From Myxococcales bacterium (GTDB lineage Bacteria > Myxococcota > UBA727 > JABDBI01): a DNA stretch of 64,000 bases. The notes under the pieces were generated by a model. The model did not search any database. It saw nothing but the letters and a program-made list of their open reading frames with translations, and was not told the origin of the DNA. This document shows, piece after piece, positions 23,979-32,406 of the stretch (positions within the stretch are counted from its first letter, which is position 1; each line of letters opens with the position of its first letter). The DNA lies in contig JAHFEF010000001.1 in NCBI GenBank assembly GCA_023248545.1, positions 86,329 through 150,328 of the forward strand, written 5' to 3'. A program made the position numbers and the translations under genes.

Positions 23979-24994
23979 CGATCATTGGGGTTTTTTAAGT
24001 CAACCCGACGCATGAGCTGTTCAGTGGTTGGATCCCAGTAGAACATGGGGGCGATATCGAGCGATCCGTTGGGGCCTATTTCGTCGGCCTCAGGGATCAA
24101 ATCAAGCTCGTGGTAGATTGTCGGAGCTTGTTTGGCAACGAAGGCCTCGTACACGTCGTTGGCTGACATTTGGAGTGCCTGCTGCATGAGGGTTAAATTC
24201 TTGTGGTTCTCGGGATCTAGATAATGGCCGTCGCCATAGGCCACCCAGTGATCGCCTTGTGCATTATGAACATGTAAGCCGTGCATGCACTCTTCATTGT
24301 GCATGAAGTGGCCCAACAAAGATCCGACGACTCCTGGGGTAACCTGGTTGGGTAATTCGACCCGGGGAAGCCGTAGGTGACCTGAAGAAAAATGATCAGT
24401 CAGGAAGTGGTTGGCAAAAGCGTTGATGGCATAAGCACGTTCAAGAGCCTGGGTATCCTGTGCTTTGCCAGCTTCAACGGCTGCTTCTAAGGCCAGTGAA
24501 TGGCCCGCAACGTAGGCCTTGAGAGCGTTATCACCGAAGTGGTCATAGTCTGTCTCGGCGAGCAATAGATAGCGACCTGGAGTAAGCCACCAGAAACTGC
24601 CAGAACAGGCACCTCCTGTTAGGCAATTCCATAGCACGCTTTGATCTTCAGCGGTTGGGTTGTTGTGAATCGCTGTGACAATGCGCGTGGCTTCATCGAC
24701 GGACTCTGGGATATTGACGAGTGAATTAAAAGCTTCCATAAATAGAGCTTTGCGTTGTTCGAGATCTGAACCCTGAGAAATTGGTGCGCCGGGAACACCA
24801 TAAAAGTCGCCCATGGCAATGATTTCTCCAAAGGTCAAAACAAGGCCATTTTGCAAATGCAATCGCTTCTCTGAAGTTCCTTGAAGCGTGATAGCATCGC
24901 CTGCAAACGCATGTTCGAACGATTCGAATCGGGCATGGTAGTCGGCATGTAGATGAACAGAAAACAGGGCAATCAACAGGCAATATCTAGACAT
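23894..24994 (-). CDS. Secreted zinc-dependent phospholipase-C-like protein
   Basis: A 366-aa exported protein with a signal peptide (SRYCLLIALFSVHLHA, cleaved before DYH). Residues 148-206 hold a His/Asp-rich core: ETDYDHFGDNAL near 147, YVAGHSLALE near 161, NAFANHFLTDHFSSGHLRLPR near 191, followed by GHFMHNEECMHGLHVHN near 224. This resembles zinc phospholipase C/P1-nuclease-type folds, where such His and Asp residues bind three zincs. ATG 24994 has AGGAGT 7 bases upstream. The assignment is by motif; the lipid substrate and direction of attack (host or prey membranes) are guesses. Confidence 0.65.
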   Translation of the reverse strand: MSRYCLLIALFSVHLHADYHARFESFEHAFAGDAITLQGTSEKRLHLQNGLVLTFGEIIAMGDFYGVPGAPISQGSDLEQRKALFMEAFNSLVNIPESVDEATRIVTAIHNNPTAEDQSVLWNCLTGGACSGSFWWLTPGRYLLLAETDYDHFGDNALKAYVAGHSLALEAAVEAGKAQDTQALERAYAINAFANHFLTDHFSSGHLRLPRVELPNQVTPGVVGSLLGHFMHNEECMHGLHVHNAQGDHWVAYGDGHYLDPENHKNLTLMQQALQMSANDVYEAFVAKQAPTIYHELDLIPEADEIGPNGSLDIAPMFYWDPTTEQLMRRVDLKNPNDRHWTNNWVGWSTLAALKVLANSLGVKFK

Positions 24995-25050
24995 AGAAGC
25001 ACTCCTGTCGAATTCGTAGCACATAGGTTTTATGACTGCCTATCGGTCAT

Positions 25051-26064
25051 TCACGCGTTGACTGTATAGAGATACTCTTTGTTTCTCAGGTGGCTGACTT
25101 CACCGACGCGTTGGCCACTGGGGTTGTAAATGCCAATTTGAGCGCCGACATAGCGCTTGTAATCGATGGTTTGTACCGAAACCTCGCCTTTTTGACTGAG
25201 CAGAGACTCCATTTCGGTCCGGCTGATAAAACCCTCGTTATTAAAAGAAACAATCAGGGTTTTGGCTTTGAGGGCGCTGATGAGTTGTGTAAACGCATGA
25301 ATAAACTGCGTTTTAGAGTTGAAAGCGCTGGTATGTGTTTTGCAGTCGATGCGTTTGGTGGCAATACCATAGGTCTCTGGTTTGTCCCACAGCGCGAGTG
25401 TTTCCCAAATATGATAGTTGCGCCGATAATTGTGCTGGTTATAGGGCGGGTCTAAATAAATCACATCGCCAGTTAATTTCTCGGCGGCTTCTAGGGCATC
25501 CAAGCAATAGGCTTTACTGGGACCATGAATAGACCGAGGGGTGAGATCTGGCAGCCTCAGATTCAAATCATGGTGTGCTCGAGCAGCCCACGATTTCAAA
25601 TAGGACATTTGGATCCCGCAGGTTGAGTCCACGCGATCGGCCGCTTCCATGAGCGAGACCAATAGGACGGCGAACAGATTGGGATCTAGGTGTTCTTGGG
25701 CCAGTAATTCTCGAATCGCGTCGATTCTTTCGCCGTTTTTGGGGTGAAAAAACCGGGACTTGATACAGAAATTCTCGGTAAAATAGCCCGCCTGACCGGG
25801 GAGCTTATTGAGGCGATCAATCCAAGTTTCAGCTTCAGACTGGACTTTCTGTAGGTCTGTTTCGACATAGCATTTGGCCAACCAGTAGGCATATTCGTTG
25901 TGATCGTTGGAAGATACCCGGTAGCCTGCTTTTTTGAGTGCATGGCCGACCCGGGAAGTGCCTGAGAACAGGTCTACCACGTGTTTTGCCCCAGGGCTTG
26001 CATCAGCCACGGCCTGCAGTATTTGGGGAATCAGCTGACGTTTTGAACCCAGGTACTTGATCAT
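25051..26064 (-). CDS. D12-class N6-adenine DNA methyltransferase (orphan)
   Basis: A 337-aa Dam-like methyltransferase. It opens IKYLGSKRQLIPQI, with SAM motif I VVDLFSGTSRVG near 34-45 and catalytic motif IV VIYLDPPYNQHNY near 195-207. The order (motif I before IV, target domain between) is that of D12-class enzymes. No restriction endonuclease or specificity gene is adjacent, so it is an orphan as seen here and may regulate expression or protect against an invading nuclease. It is divergent from the PBP1A gene. Confidence 0.88.
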   Translation of the reverse strand: MIKYLGSKRQLIPQILQAVADASPGAKHVVDLFSGTSRVGHALKKAGYRVSSNDHNEYAYWLAKCYVETDLQKVQSEAETWIDRLNKLPGQAGYFTENFCIKSRFFHPKNGERIDAIRELLAQEHLDPNLFAVLLVSLMEAADRVDSTCGIQMSYLKSWAARAHHDLNLRLPDLTPRSIHGPSKAYCLDALEAAEKLTGDVIYLDPPYNQHNYRRNYHIWETLALWDKPETYGIATKRIDCKTHTSAFNSKTQFIHAFTQLISALKAKTLIVSFNNEGFISRTEMESLLSQKGEVSVQTIDYKRYVGAQIGIYNPSGQRVGEVSHLRNKEYLYTVNA

Positions 26065-26085
26065 AATGCCATCTTCGTCTTAAGA
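26057..26085 (+). promoter_or_regulatory. Predicted promoter very close to the PBP1A start
   Basis: TTGATC (26057-26062), 17-base spacer, TTAAGA (26080-26085). The GTG start at 26094 is 8 bases after the -10, so transcription would begin almost at the start codon, and no Shine-Dalgarno is obvious. Confidence 0.4.
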
Positions 26086-26093
26086 CAGAGTCA

Positions 26094-28445
26094 GTGAAAA
26101 GTAAAAAATTAAATGGGCTGATTTTATTTTTAGCCATGGGCGTTGCCTTTACGGTGGGCATTGGTTTTGCCATCATACAAATTATTTTGCATGATTTACC
26201 CAAGTTGGATCAGGTCGAGGCCTACAAGCCGTATCAAGTGAGTCGTGTATTAGACGCGTCAAATAATTTGATCGCCGAGTTTTATATCGAAAAGCGAATC
26301 ACGGTGCCGGTAAAGTCTTTGCCCGTGTTGGTCAAAAATGCTTTTTTGGCCGCCGAAGACGCCGATTTTTATCGCCATCAAGGGATAGATTATTTCGGCA
26401 TTTTACGCGCTGTTCTGAACGAGATCAAATATCAGCTCATTGGTGGGCAGCGCCTCGGTGGGAGCACGATTACCCAACAGACAGCCAAAACCATGTTGCT
26501 GACGCGTCAACGTACTTATACGCGTAAAATCAAAGAATTTATTTTGGCCAAACGCATCGAAGACGCGCTCACCAAAGACGAAATCTTAAATCTCTATTTA
26601 AATCAGATTTATTTTGGCAACGGCGCCTATGGGCTCGAAGAAGCTGCGCAAACTTACTACGGGGTCCCGGCACGTGAGCTTTCTCTCTCTCAGGCAGCGT
26701 CATTGGCATCTGTTCCCAAAAGCCCCAACAAGATCAACCCGATCAAAGATCCTGAACGGGTGAAACAACGACGTGACTATGTCTTGGAACAAATGGTGGT
26801 ACACGGATTTATCACCGAGGCCATGGCTCAAAGAGCACGTGCAGAGCCGATTTTAGTCAAGCCCAAGTTGCAGCCGTATTTAAATAAGGCGCCGTATTTT
26901 GCCGATGAAGTAAAGCGTTTTTTGATCGACGAGTTGGGTGAAGATGCGCTGTATAAAGACGGCCTGACGATCCATACGGGTCTCAGCATGCCAATTCAGG
27001 TGGCCGCGAATGAGGCGCTGAAATGGGGTTTGCGCGTATTAGACAAGCGCCAAGGGTATCGTGGCCCCATTGCACGCTTGCCCAGCGATGAAGCGGTTCA
27101 AACAGCCGAGAAAATTCGTGAAAACAAGCGCAAGATAGAAGCCGCGACGTTGCTGATGGGCGTGGTGAAGAGCGTCTCCAATGCCAAACAACAAGCCGTG
27201 ATTGACTTGGGGACATCGAGGGGAGTTTTGCCGCTTGAGAAAGCTTTATGGGCGCGGCCTTTTAATCCGGAGCAATATACACCAATCCCTAAGAGTTTGA
27301 GCTCTATTTTGAAAGTCGGCGATATTATTTGGGTTCGTGTTGATAAAACAGTTCCCAGCATAGAACTCTCGTTGGAACAAAAGCCCTTGGTAGAAGGGGC
27401 GTTGGTGGCGATTCATCCTGAGAGTCATCGGGTTCTCGCGATGGTGGGTGGTTATGATTTTGCGAGTTCGAATTTTAATCGAGCAACCCAGGCTAAGCGC
27501 CAGCCAGGTTCGTCGTTTAAGCCATTTGTCTATACCACCGCTATTGATCAAGGCGTCATGACGCCAGCGACGTTGATCGACGATTCGCCCAAAGAATACG
27601 ACAACTGGAAGCCTAAGAACGACAAGGGCGAGTTCTTGGGTGAAATCACGCTGAGAACCTGTTTGATCAGCTCGATCAATATTTGCAGCATTAGCATCAT
27701 GGAAAAAGTTGGTATTGGGTCGGTGCTGGATTTGGTGGAACGGGCTGGCGAAGTGACCCCTGAGAACCCAATGCCACGTGATCTCACCTTGGCACTGGGG
27801 TCGGGCGAAGTGATCCCTCTGTTACATGTGAATGCCTACTCGATTTTTCCGAATGCCGGCCAAGTTGGAAAGCCGATTTTGATCGAAAAAGTCGTCGATA
27901 GAAAAGGCCAGGTTTTATATCAATCCAAATCGGAAACACATCCCGTGATCAAAGCTTCCAGTGCTTATGTGATGACCAATATTATGCGGGGGCTCATGGC
28001 CAGTTCAGGCAGACGCATCACGGGTCTCACAGGGCCGCTGGCGGGCAAGACGGGTACGACCAATGAGTTTAGAAGCGCCTGGTTTGTCGGATTTTCGCAA
28101 GATATTGTCGCGGGCGTGTATGTTGGTTTTGACGACAATCGATCGCTTGGCATCAAGGAGTATGGTGCTCGAGCAGCATTGCCGATTTGGGGGCAGTTTA
28201 TGTGGCAGGCGCTCAAAGTGATGCCGCCGCGCGAGTTTGTGCAGCCCGAGGGGGTTGTTTGGCGATTGATTGATCCTAAGACTGGCGAATTAGCGTCATC
28301 ATCACAGATGTATGACCCTGATGCCGCCGCCGCTGCGGCTGCCCAATCTGTTGACGAGAGCGAGACAGCCGATTCCAATGCACCTGATAAGCCGAAGCCG
28401 CCGATCATGGAGGCGTTTGTAGAAGGAACTGAGCCTGGGGCGTGA
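26094..28445 (+). CDS. mrcA: Penicillin-binding protein 1A, bifunctional transglycosylase/transpeptidase
   Basis: Class A PBP of 783 aa that polymerises and crosslinks peptidoglycan at the inner membrane. One N-terminal TM helix spans residues 8-32. The GT51 domain shows AAEDADFYRHQGID near 86, GGSTITQQTAKTMLL near 122 and RKIKEFILAKRIE near 142. The transpeptidase has SxxK at SSFK (Ser473), SIN near 525 and KTGTT with Lys652. The C-terminus ends in an Ala-rich then acidic, Pro-rich tail. The start is GTG. Confidence 0.96.
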   Translation: MKSKKLNGLILFLAMGVAFTVGIGFAIIQIILHDLPKLDQVEAYKPYQVSRVLDASNNLIAEFYIEKRITVPVKSLPVLVKNAFLAAEDADFYRHQGIDYFGILRAVLNEIKYQLIGGQRLGGSTITQQTAKTMLLTRQRTYTRKIKEFILAKRIEDALTKDEILNLYLNQIYFGNGAYGLEEAAQTYYGVPARELSLSQAASLASVPKSPNKINPIKDPERVKQRRDYVLEQMVVHGFITEAMAQRARAEPILVKPKLQPYLNKAPYFADEVKRFLIDELGEDALYKDGLTIHTGLSMPIQVAANEALKWGLRVLDKRQGYRGPIARLPSDEAVQTAEKIRENKRKIEAATLLMGVVKSVSNAKQQAVIDLGTSRGVLPLEKALWARPFNPEQYTPIPKSLSSILKVGDIIWVRVDKTVPSIELSLEQKPLVEGALVAIHPESHRVLAMVGGYDFASSNFNRATQAKRQPGSSFKPFVYTTAIDQGVMTPATLIDDSPKEYDNWKPKNDKGEFLGEITLRTCLISSINICSISIMEKVGIGSVLDLVERAGEVTPENPMPRDLTLALGSGEVIPLLHVNAYSIFPNAGQVGKPILIEKVVDRKGQVLYQSKSETHPVIKASSAYVMTNIMRGLMASSGRRITGLTGPLAGKTGTTNEFRSAWFVGFSQDIVAGVYVGFDDNRSLGIKEYGARAALPIWGQFMWQALKVMPPREFVQPEGVVWRLIDPKTGELASSSQMYDPDAAAAAAAQSVDESETADSNAPDKPKPPIMEAFVEGTEPGA

Positions 28446-28494
28446 ATTTTACAATCCAATTGCAATTGCCACAGCTTTATCGGATGCTGCCTAA

Positions 28495-29088
28495 ATGTTT
28501 CTATTATTATTGAGTTTTGTGGCCTTGTGGAGCGGTCCATGCCTATTGATGTGGATGCCGCTTTCGCCCAAGGCCCTGCGTCTGATCGATATCATCGTGA
28601 TTGCTTCGATTTTATTTCTGATTGTATTTCATGTGATACCAGAGAGCATTGAACACGCAGGCTGGTTGGCCATCGCGGCAATTTTAGTGGGCGCTTTGTG
28701 GCCGGTGCTCTATAAGATTGCGTCTCATTCGGACAACTGCCAGTTGCAGCGATCATTGCTGTCACTGGCATCGGTGGGTGTGATCACGCATACATTGTTG
28801 GATGGTGTGGCGCTTGCAGACGATGCCTATTTGGGTTTTGCGGTTGTATTGCATCGATTGCCCGAGGGTTTGGGCATTTGGCGGGTGGCTCAGTCGGCTT
28901 TTAGCAAACGCTGGGGTTATATTGCGTTGTCAATCATGACATTATCGACGGGCGTTGGATTTTTCTTTGGGTCAAAGTGGCTCAGCTATGCGCCGGACAA
29001 TTTGGTTGGATTATTTGAAGGCTTAATGGCCGGGGTATTACTGCACGTGGTGTTTCATAAGAGTCATGTTCAAAGCGCTCATTCATAA
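28495..29088 (+). CDS. ZIP-family metal transporter-like membrane protein
   Basis: A 197-aa inner-membrane protein with about seven hydrophobic segments. The ZIP signatures are visible: HVIPESIEHAG near 46-56, THTLLDGVALAD near 98-109 (H and D ligands) and VVLHRLPEGLGIWR near 117-130, the HxxPEG metal-binding motif of helix V. It is shorter than typical ZIP proteins. The end overlaps a Fur-family regulator gene by 23 bases, supporting a role in zinc or another divalent metal under that regulator's control. Confidence 0.8.
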   Translation: MFLLLLSFVALWSGPCLLMWMPLSPKALRLIDIIVIASILFLIVFHVIPESIEHAGWLAIAAILVGALWPVLYKIASHSDNCQLQRSLLSLASVGVITHTLLDGVALADDAYLGFAVVLHRLPEGLGIWRVAQSAFSKRWGYIALSIMTLSTGVGFFFGSKWLSYAPDNLVGLFEGLMAGVLLHVVFHKSHVQSAHS

Positions 29089-29434
29089 AGCCGGATTGCG
29101 TTCGACGCCAGCCCGACTCGCCGTATTGGCGATTTTGTCGAAAGCGACAAAGCCCATGAGTCATGGGGAGCTGGCGGATTGTTTGCAAACGCAAGATTTT
29201 GATCGGGCGACAGTATTTCGTAACTTGAATGATTTGACGGAAGCCGGGTTATTATCTCGCATTGATCTAGGGGATCACACGTGGCGGTTTGAGCTGAAAG
29301 CGAAGCACCCGCATTTTGTTTGCACTGACTGTGGAGACGTGGCGTGTTTATCTGACAACGACATTCAAGTTTCTACGAAGTTGGCGGCCATTTCTGAAGT
29401 ATTATTAAAAGGCCACTGTGGAGAGTGTCTATGA
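29066..29434 (+). CDS. Fur-family transcriptional regulator (Zur-like)
   Basis: A 122-aa metal-sensing repressor. The winged helix spans about 8-75 with the recognition segment FDRATVFRNLNDLTEAGLL near 47-65. The regulatory half has the HFVCTDCGDVACL CxxC site near 89-101 and a second CxxC (HCGECL) at the very end, together a structural zinc site. Coupling with a ZIP-type gene suggests a Zur role. It overlaps the upstream gene by 23 bases and nagZ by 4 bases. Confidence 0.88.
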   Translation: MFKALIHKAGLRSTPARLAVLAILSKATKPMSHGELADCLQTQDFDRATVFRNLNDLTEAGLLSRIDLGDHTWRFELKAKHPHFVCTDCGDVACLSDNDIQVSTKLAAISEVLLKGHCGECL

Positions 29435-30420
29435 GTGATTTGCCATTGGGTCGGTTGTTTATGTTTGGTTTCGAAGGGTTTTCTCTTCCCAGGCAGGCGC
29501 GCGATATTCTAGAAAAAGACCAAGCGCTGGGGGCAATTTTATTTAAGCGCAATATTCGTTCACGAGAACAAGTCTATGATTTAAATCGCTCGATTCCGGG
29601 CCTTGTGTCTGTGGACCAAGAGGGGGGGCGAGTTGCGAGACTCAAGGGTCTCTGCACGGACATTCCGCCGATGCGTGAAATTGGCCAAGCAGCTCGGCGG
29701 GATTCCGAGTTGCCCTATCAGATTGGCTATTCGATGGGTCTTGAGCTCAAAGAACTGGGTTTCGATTTAGATTTTGCGCCAGTAATGGACATCGATACGA
29801 ATCCTAATAACCCAATTATTGGCGATCGGAGTTTTAGCCGTGATCCGGACGAAGTAGCGCGATTTGGGTCAAGATTTATTAAGGGTCTACAGGCAGCGGG
29901 GATTTTGGCCTGTGCGAAGCATTTTCCAGGGCACGGTGACACAGACACAGACAGCCACTTGGATTTGCCTGTGATTACACACGGCAAAGATCGAATTGCA
30001 CATATTGAGTTGCACCCATTTAGAGCTGCGATTCAGGCGGGTGTGGCTTCTATCATGACTGCGCATATTTTGGTTCCGGCGTTGGATCCAGTGTATCCGG
30101 CGACGTTGAGCCACTCGATTTTAACGGGCCTGTTGCGTGAAAAATTAGGTTACGAAGGCGTGGTTGTTTCGGATGATTTGGAAATGCACGCCGTGGCTGA
30201 CCGATATTCTATCAGAGAGCTGGTGAGATTAGGTTTACTGGCTGGCGTAGACTTATTTTTGGTTTGCAAAGAGTTAGATAAAACCCGCGAAGCCATAAAT
30301 GCTGCTCATGATTTGGTGGACCAGGGTGAAGTTCCCAAAAAACGTGTTTTAGAAGCTTTGGGACGGGTGGCCAAACTAAAAATTGGCCATCGCCTGTTGA
30401 GGAACGGAAACCCCGGGTGA
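29431..30420 (+). CDS. nagZ: Beta-N-acetylhexosaminidase NagZ (glycoside hydrolase family 3)
   Basis: Cytosolic muropeptide-recycling enzyme (329 aa) that removes GlcNAc from anhydro-muropeptides. Signatures: SVDQEGGRVARL near 54, DLDFAPVMDI near 112, the conserved CAKHFPGHGDTDTDSHLDLP near 155-174 including the catalytic His, and the nucleophile Asp in VVVSDDLEMHAV near 245. The ATG at 29431 overlaps the fur stop (ATGA) with GGAGAG upstream. The last codons (GNPG, stop) are encoded by a GC-rich palindromic repeat shared with the gap before thrS. Confidence 0.96.
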   Translation: MSDLPLGRLFMFGFEGFSLPRQARDILEKDQALGAILFKRNIRSREQVYDLNRSIPGLVSVDQEGGRVARLKGLCTDIPPMREIGQAARRDSELPYQIGYSMGLELKELGFDLDFAPVMDIDTNPNNPIIGDRSFSRDPDEVARFGSRFIKGLQAAGILACAKHFPGHGDTDTDSHLDLPVITHGKDRIAHIELHPFRAAIQAGVASIMTAHILVPALDPVYPATLSHSILTGLLREKLGYEGVVVSDDLEMHAVADRYSIRELVRLGLLAGVDLFLVCKELDKTREAINAAHDLVDQGEVPKKRVLEALGRVAKLKIGHRLLRNGNPG

Positions 30421-30452
30421 CAACGTCAACCCCGGAGGGGTGGCACCCAAAA
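30409..30452. repeat. GC-rich palindromic segment between nagZ and thrS
   Basis: Several nested palindromes: ACCCC-GGA-GGGGT (about 30431-30443) and GGGTG-GC-ACCC (about 30438-30448), preceded by a CCCCGGGTGACAACGTCAACCCC stretch in two halves. It contains the nagZ stop codon. It resembles interspersed GC-rich repeats and may also act as a two-way terminator for these convergent genes. Confidence 0.5.
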
Positions 30453-32162
30453 TCACAACGTCTTGCAATGTGCAATTAATGCGCTTTCAGACATGAACCC
30501 CAAGTCTTCACCCGATCGGGTTCTGACCGTTGCACCTTGCTGCTCGATTTCTTTATCGCCAATCACGAGCATCAGTGGAGCCTTGGCCATTTGAGCATCT
30601 CGAATTTTAGCACCCAGTTTATCGCTGCCGGCCGGAACGTGGACTCTAAAGCCTGCCTGAATAAGAGTCTGCTCCAGCTTGCGTGCATAATCCAAATGCC
30701 GATCGGCAATCGTCAGAATACGCACTTGTTCCGGCGCCAGCCAGAAGGGCAGTGCACCAGCATGCTCTTCGATCAAAATACCCATGAAACGTTCAAGCGA
30801 ACCCAATAACGCTCGGTGGATCATGACCGGCTGCTCTTGCTGGCCTTCAGAATTGACAAAAGTGAGGTGGAAACGTTCTGGGTTATTAAAATCCAATTGC
30901 ACTGTCGAGCATTGCCAGAGGCGATCTAAGCAATCTCGTAGCTTAATATCGATTTTAGGTCCATAAAAAGCCCCGCCGCCTTCGTCGACTTGATAGGTCA
31001 AATTGTGGCGCTCGATCGCTCGTTTTAAGCTGGCTTCTGCTTTGTTCCACTCGGCCAATTCACCGACATATTTGTCAGGGCGAGTTGAGAGATTCACTTC
31101 GAATTTCGAGAAGCCAAATTGATTTAAAATCGTAATCACAAAGCCAATCACGCGATCGAGTTCTTCATCAATTTGATCCCACCGGCAAAATAGGTGGGCA
31201 TCATCTTGAGTGAATCCCCGCACACGCATGAGGCCATGCATCACGCCAGCTAACTCATAACGATAAACTGTTCCAAATTCAGCATATCTAAATGGCAACT
31301 CACGATAACTGCGTGGCTTATTTTGATAGGCCAAAATATGGAACGGGCAGTTCATGGGTTTTAGAACGTATTCTTGCCCATCGACGTCCATCGGGGAAAA
31401 CATGCTGTCTCGGTAAAACTCCCAATGGCCTGAAGTTTTCCATAAGTCAGATTTGGCAATGTGTGGCGAAAAGACCATTTCATAGCCATGCTTGAAATGC
31501 ATGTCGCGTAAGTAATCTTCGATGGCGACGCGCACGCGCGCACCCTTGGGCAACCAAGTCACCAGCCCAGGGCCAATCAATGGGTCTGAGATTGAGAACA
31601 AATCGAGCTGTGGGCCAAGTTTTCGGTGGTCGCGCTTCTTGGCTTCTTCGATTTTATAAAAATAGTCTTCGAGTTCTTTCTGAGAACCAAAAGCGACGCC
31701 CGAAATTCTCTGAAGCATCTCGCGATTCTTGTCAGCTCGCCAATAAGATCCAGAAACGCCTAAAAGTTTAAACGCTCCAATCTTGCTGGTGTCTGGCAGG
31801 TGCGGCCCGCGACATAGATCGATAAAATCGCCATTTTTATAAATTGTCACCGTGGGTTCTGGGATCCAGTCCAGGATTTCAAGCTTATATTTTTGGCCGA
31901 GCTTTTTAAATAGCTGCGCAGCTTCTGACTTGGTGAGTTCAGATTTTTCAAATGGCGTTTTGGATTTGATGATTGTGGCCATTTCAGCCTCTATCACCCC
32001 TAAATCTTCCGGGGTGACAGGTCGGCCAATATCGACATCATAGTAAAATCCATCGCTGTGGTCTTTAGGACCCATGGTGATCTGAGCGCCTGGGTAGAGC
32101 TTGATAATCGCTGCGGCTAAAACGTGTTCGGCGCTGTGGCAAATCGTGTCATGGGCATGCAT
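30453..32162 (-). CDS. thrS: Threonyl-tRNA synthetase lacking the TGS domain
   Basis: Class II synthetase (569 aa) charging tRNA-Thr. It begins at the second additional domain: CHSAEHVLAAAI near 8-19 with the editing/zinc histidines, and the matching FIDLCRGPHLPDT near 113. The catalytic core shows RELPFRYAEFGTVYRYE near 287, MRVRGFTQDDAHLFC near 313 and the C-terminal anticodon domain near 465-569. About 70 residues present in E. coli, the TGS domain, are absent. No in-frame start lies earlier: the ATG touches the CCA end of tRNA-Val, and there is no room for a Shine-Dalgarno outside the tRNA. Confidence 0.95.
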   Translation of the reverse strand: MHAHDTICHSAEHVLAAAIIKLYPGAQITMGPKDHSDGFYYDVDIGRPVTPEDLGVIEAEMATIIKSKTPFEKSELTKSEAAQLFKKLGQKYKLEILDWIPEPTVTIYKNGDFIDLCRGPHLPDTSKIGAFKLLGVSGSYWRADKNREMLQRISGVAFGSQKELEDYFYKIEEAKKRDHRKLGPQLDLFSISDPLIGPGLVTWLPKGARVRVAIEDYLRDMHFKHGYEMVFSPHIAKSDLWKTSGHWEFYRDSMFSPMDVDGQEYVLKPMNCPFHILAYQNKPRSYRELPFRYAEFGTVYRYELAGVMHGLMRVRGFTQDDAHLFCRWDQIDEELDRVIGFVITILNQFGFSKFEVNLSTRPDKYVGELAEWNKAEASLKRAIERHNLTYQVDEGGGAFYGPKIDIKLRDCLDRLWQCSTVQLDFNNPERFHLTFVNSEGQQEQPVMIHRALLGSLERFMGILIEEHAGALPFWLAPEQVRILTIADRHLDYARKLEQTLIQAGFRVHVPAGSDKLGAKIRDAQMAKAPLMLVIGDKEIEQQGATVRTRSGEDLGFMSESALIAHCKTL

Positions 32163-32237
32163 TGGTAGGCACGGCCGGTATCGAACCGGCGACCCCTACC
32201 ATGTCAAGGTAGTGCTCTACCACTGAGCTACGCGCCT
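32163..32237 (-). tRNA. tRNA-Val (anticodon GAC)
   Basis: Read on the minus strand the cloverleaf is complete: acceptor AGGCGCG with CGTGCCT (one G-U pair), D-arm GCTC/GAGC, anticodon arm CTACC-TTGACAT-GGTAG with anticodon GAC, variable GGGTC, T-arm GCCGG-TTCGATA-CCGGC, discriminator A and an encoded CCA at 32163-32165. The thrS start codon follows with no gap. Confidence 0.97.
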
Positions 32238-32244
32238 GTGTGGC

Positions 32245-32275
32245 TTAAGAAACCAATTTTTAGGTACCTTGTCAA
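32245..32275 (-). promoter_or_regulatory. Predicted promoter of the tRNA-Val/thrS unit
   Basis: Minus-strand TTGACA at 32275-32270 is perfect. The -10 is poorly defined (TTTCTTAA near 32252-32245, spacing 17-19). It lies just upstream of the tRNA 5' end. Confidence 0.45.
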
Positions 32276-32281
32276 CCGGGG

Positions 32282-32406
32282 AACCTCACCCCTAACCCCT
32301 CTCCACCCAGTGGAGAGGGGAAACTGGATGAAGGAAAATTAATTTAATTTTTGTTTCCTTTGTTCCCCCTCTCCAGTTGCTGGAGAGGGGGCTAGGGGGT
32401 GAGGTT
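32282..32406. repeat. Compound inverted-repeat element (AACCTCACCCC ends)
   Basis: About 125 bases with near-perfect inverted ends: AACCTCACCCCTAACCCC on the left and its counterpart CTAGGGGGTGAGGTT on the right. Each half carries its own CCTCTCC/GGAGAGG hairpin with 6-7 base loops, and an A/T-rich centre separates them. The right end abuts the stop codon of the ABC permease. A one-unit copy lies in frame inside trpEG at 47766-47831. It has the look of a non-autonomous palindromic element (REP pair or MITE). Confidence 0.8.

Noticed and set aside
27965..28540. Leftward open frame over the end of the PBP1A gene
   Set aside because: It is the antisense of a conserved transpeptidase domain and resembles no family.
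32238..32281. T-box or other leader control of thrS
   Set aside because: Only about 45 bases precede the tRNA, with no specifier stem or antiterminator; the gene follows the tRNA directly.
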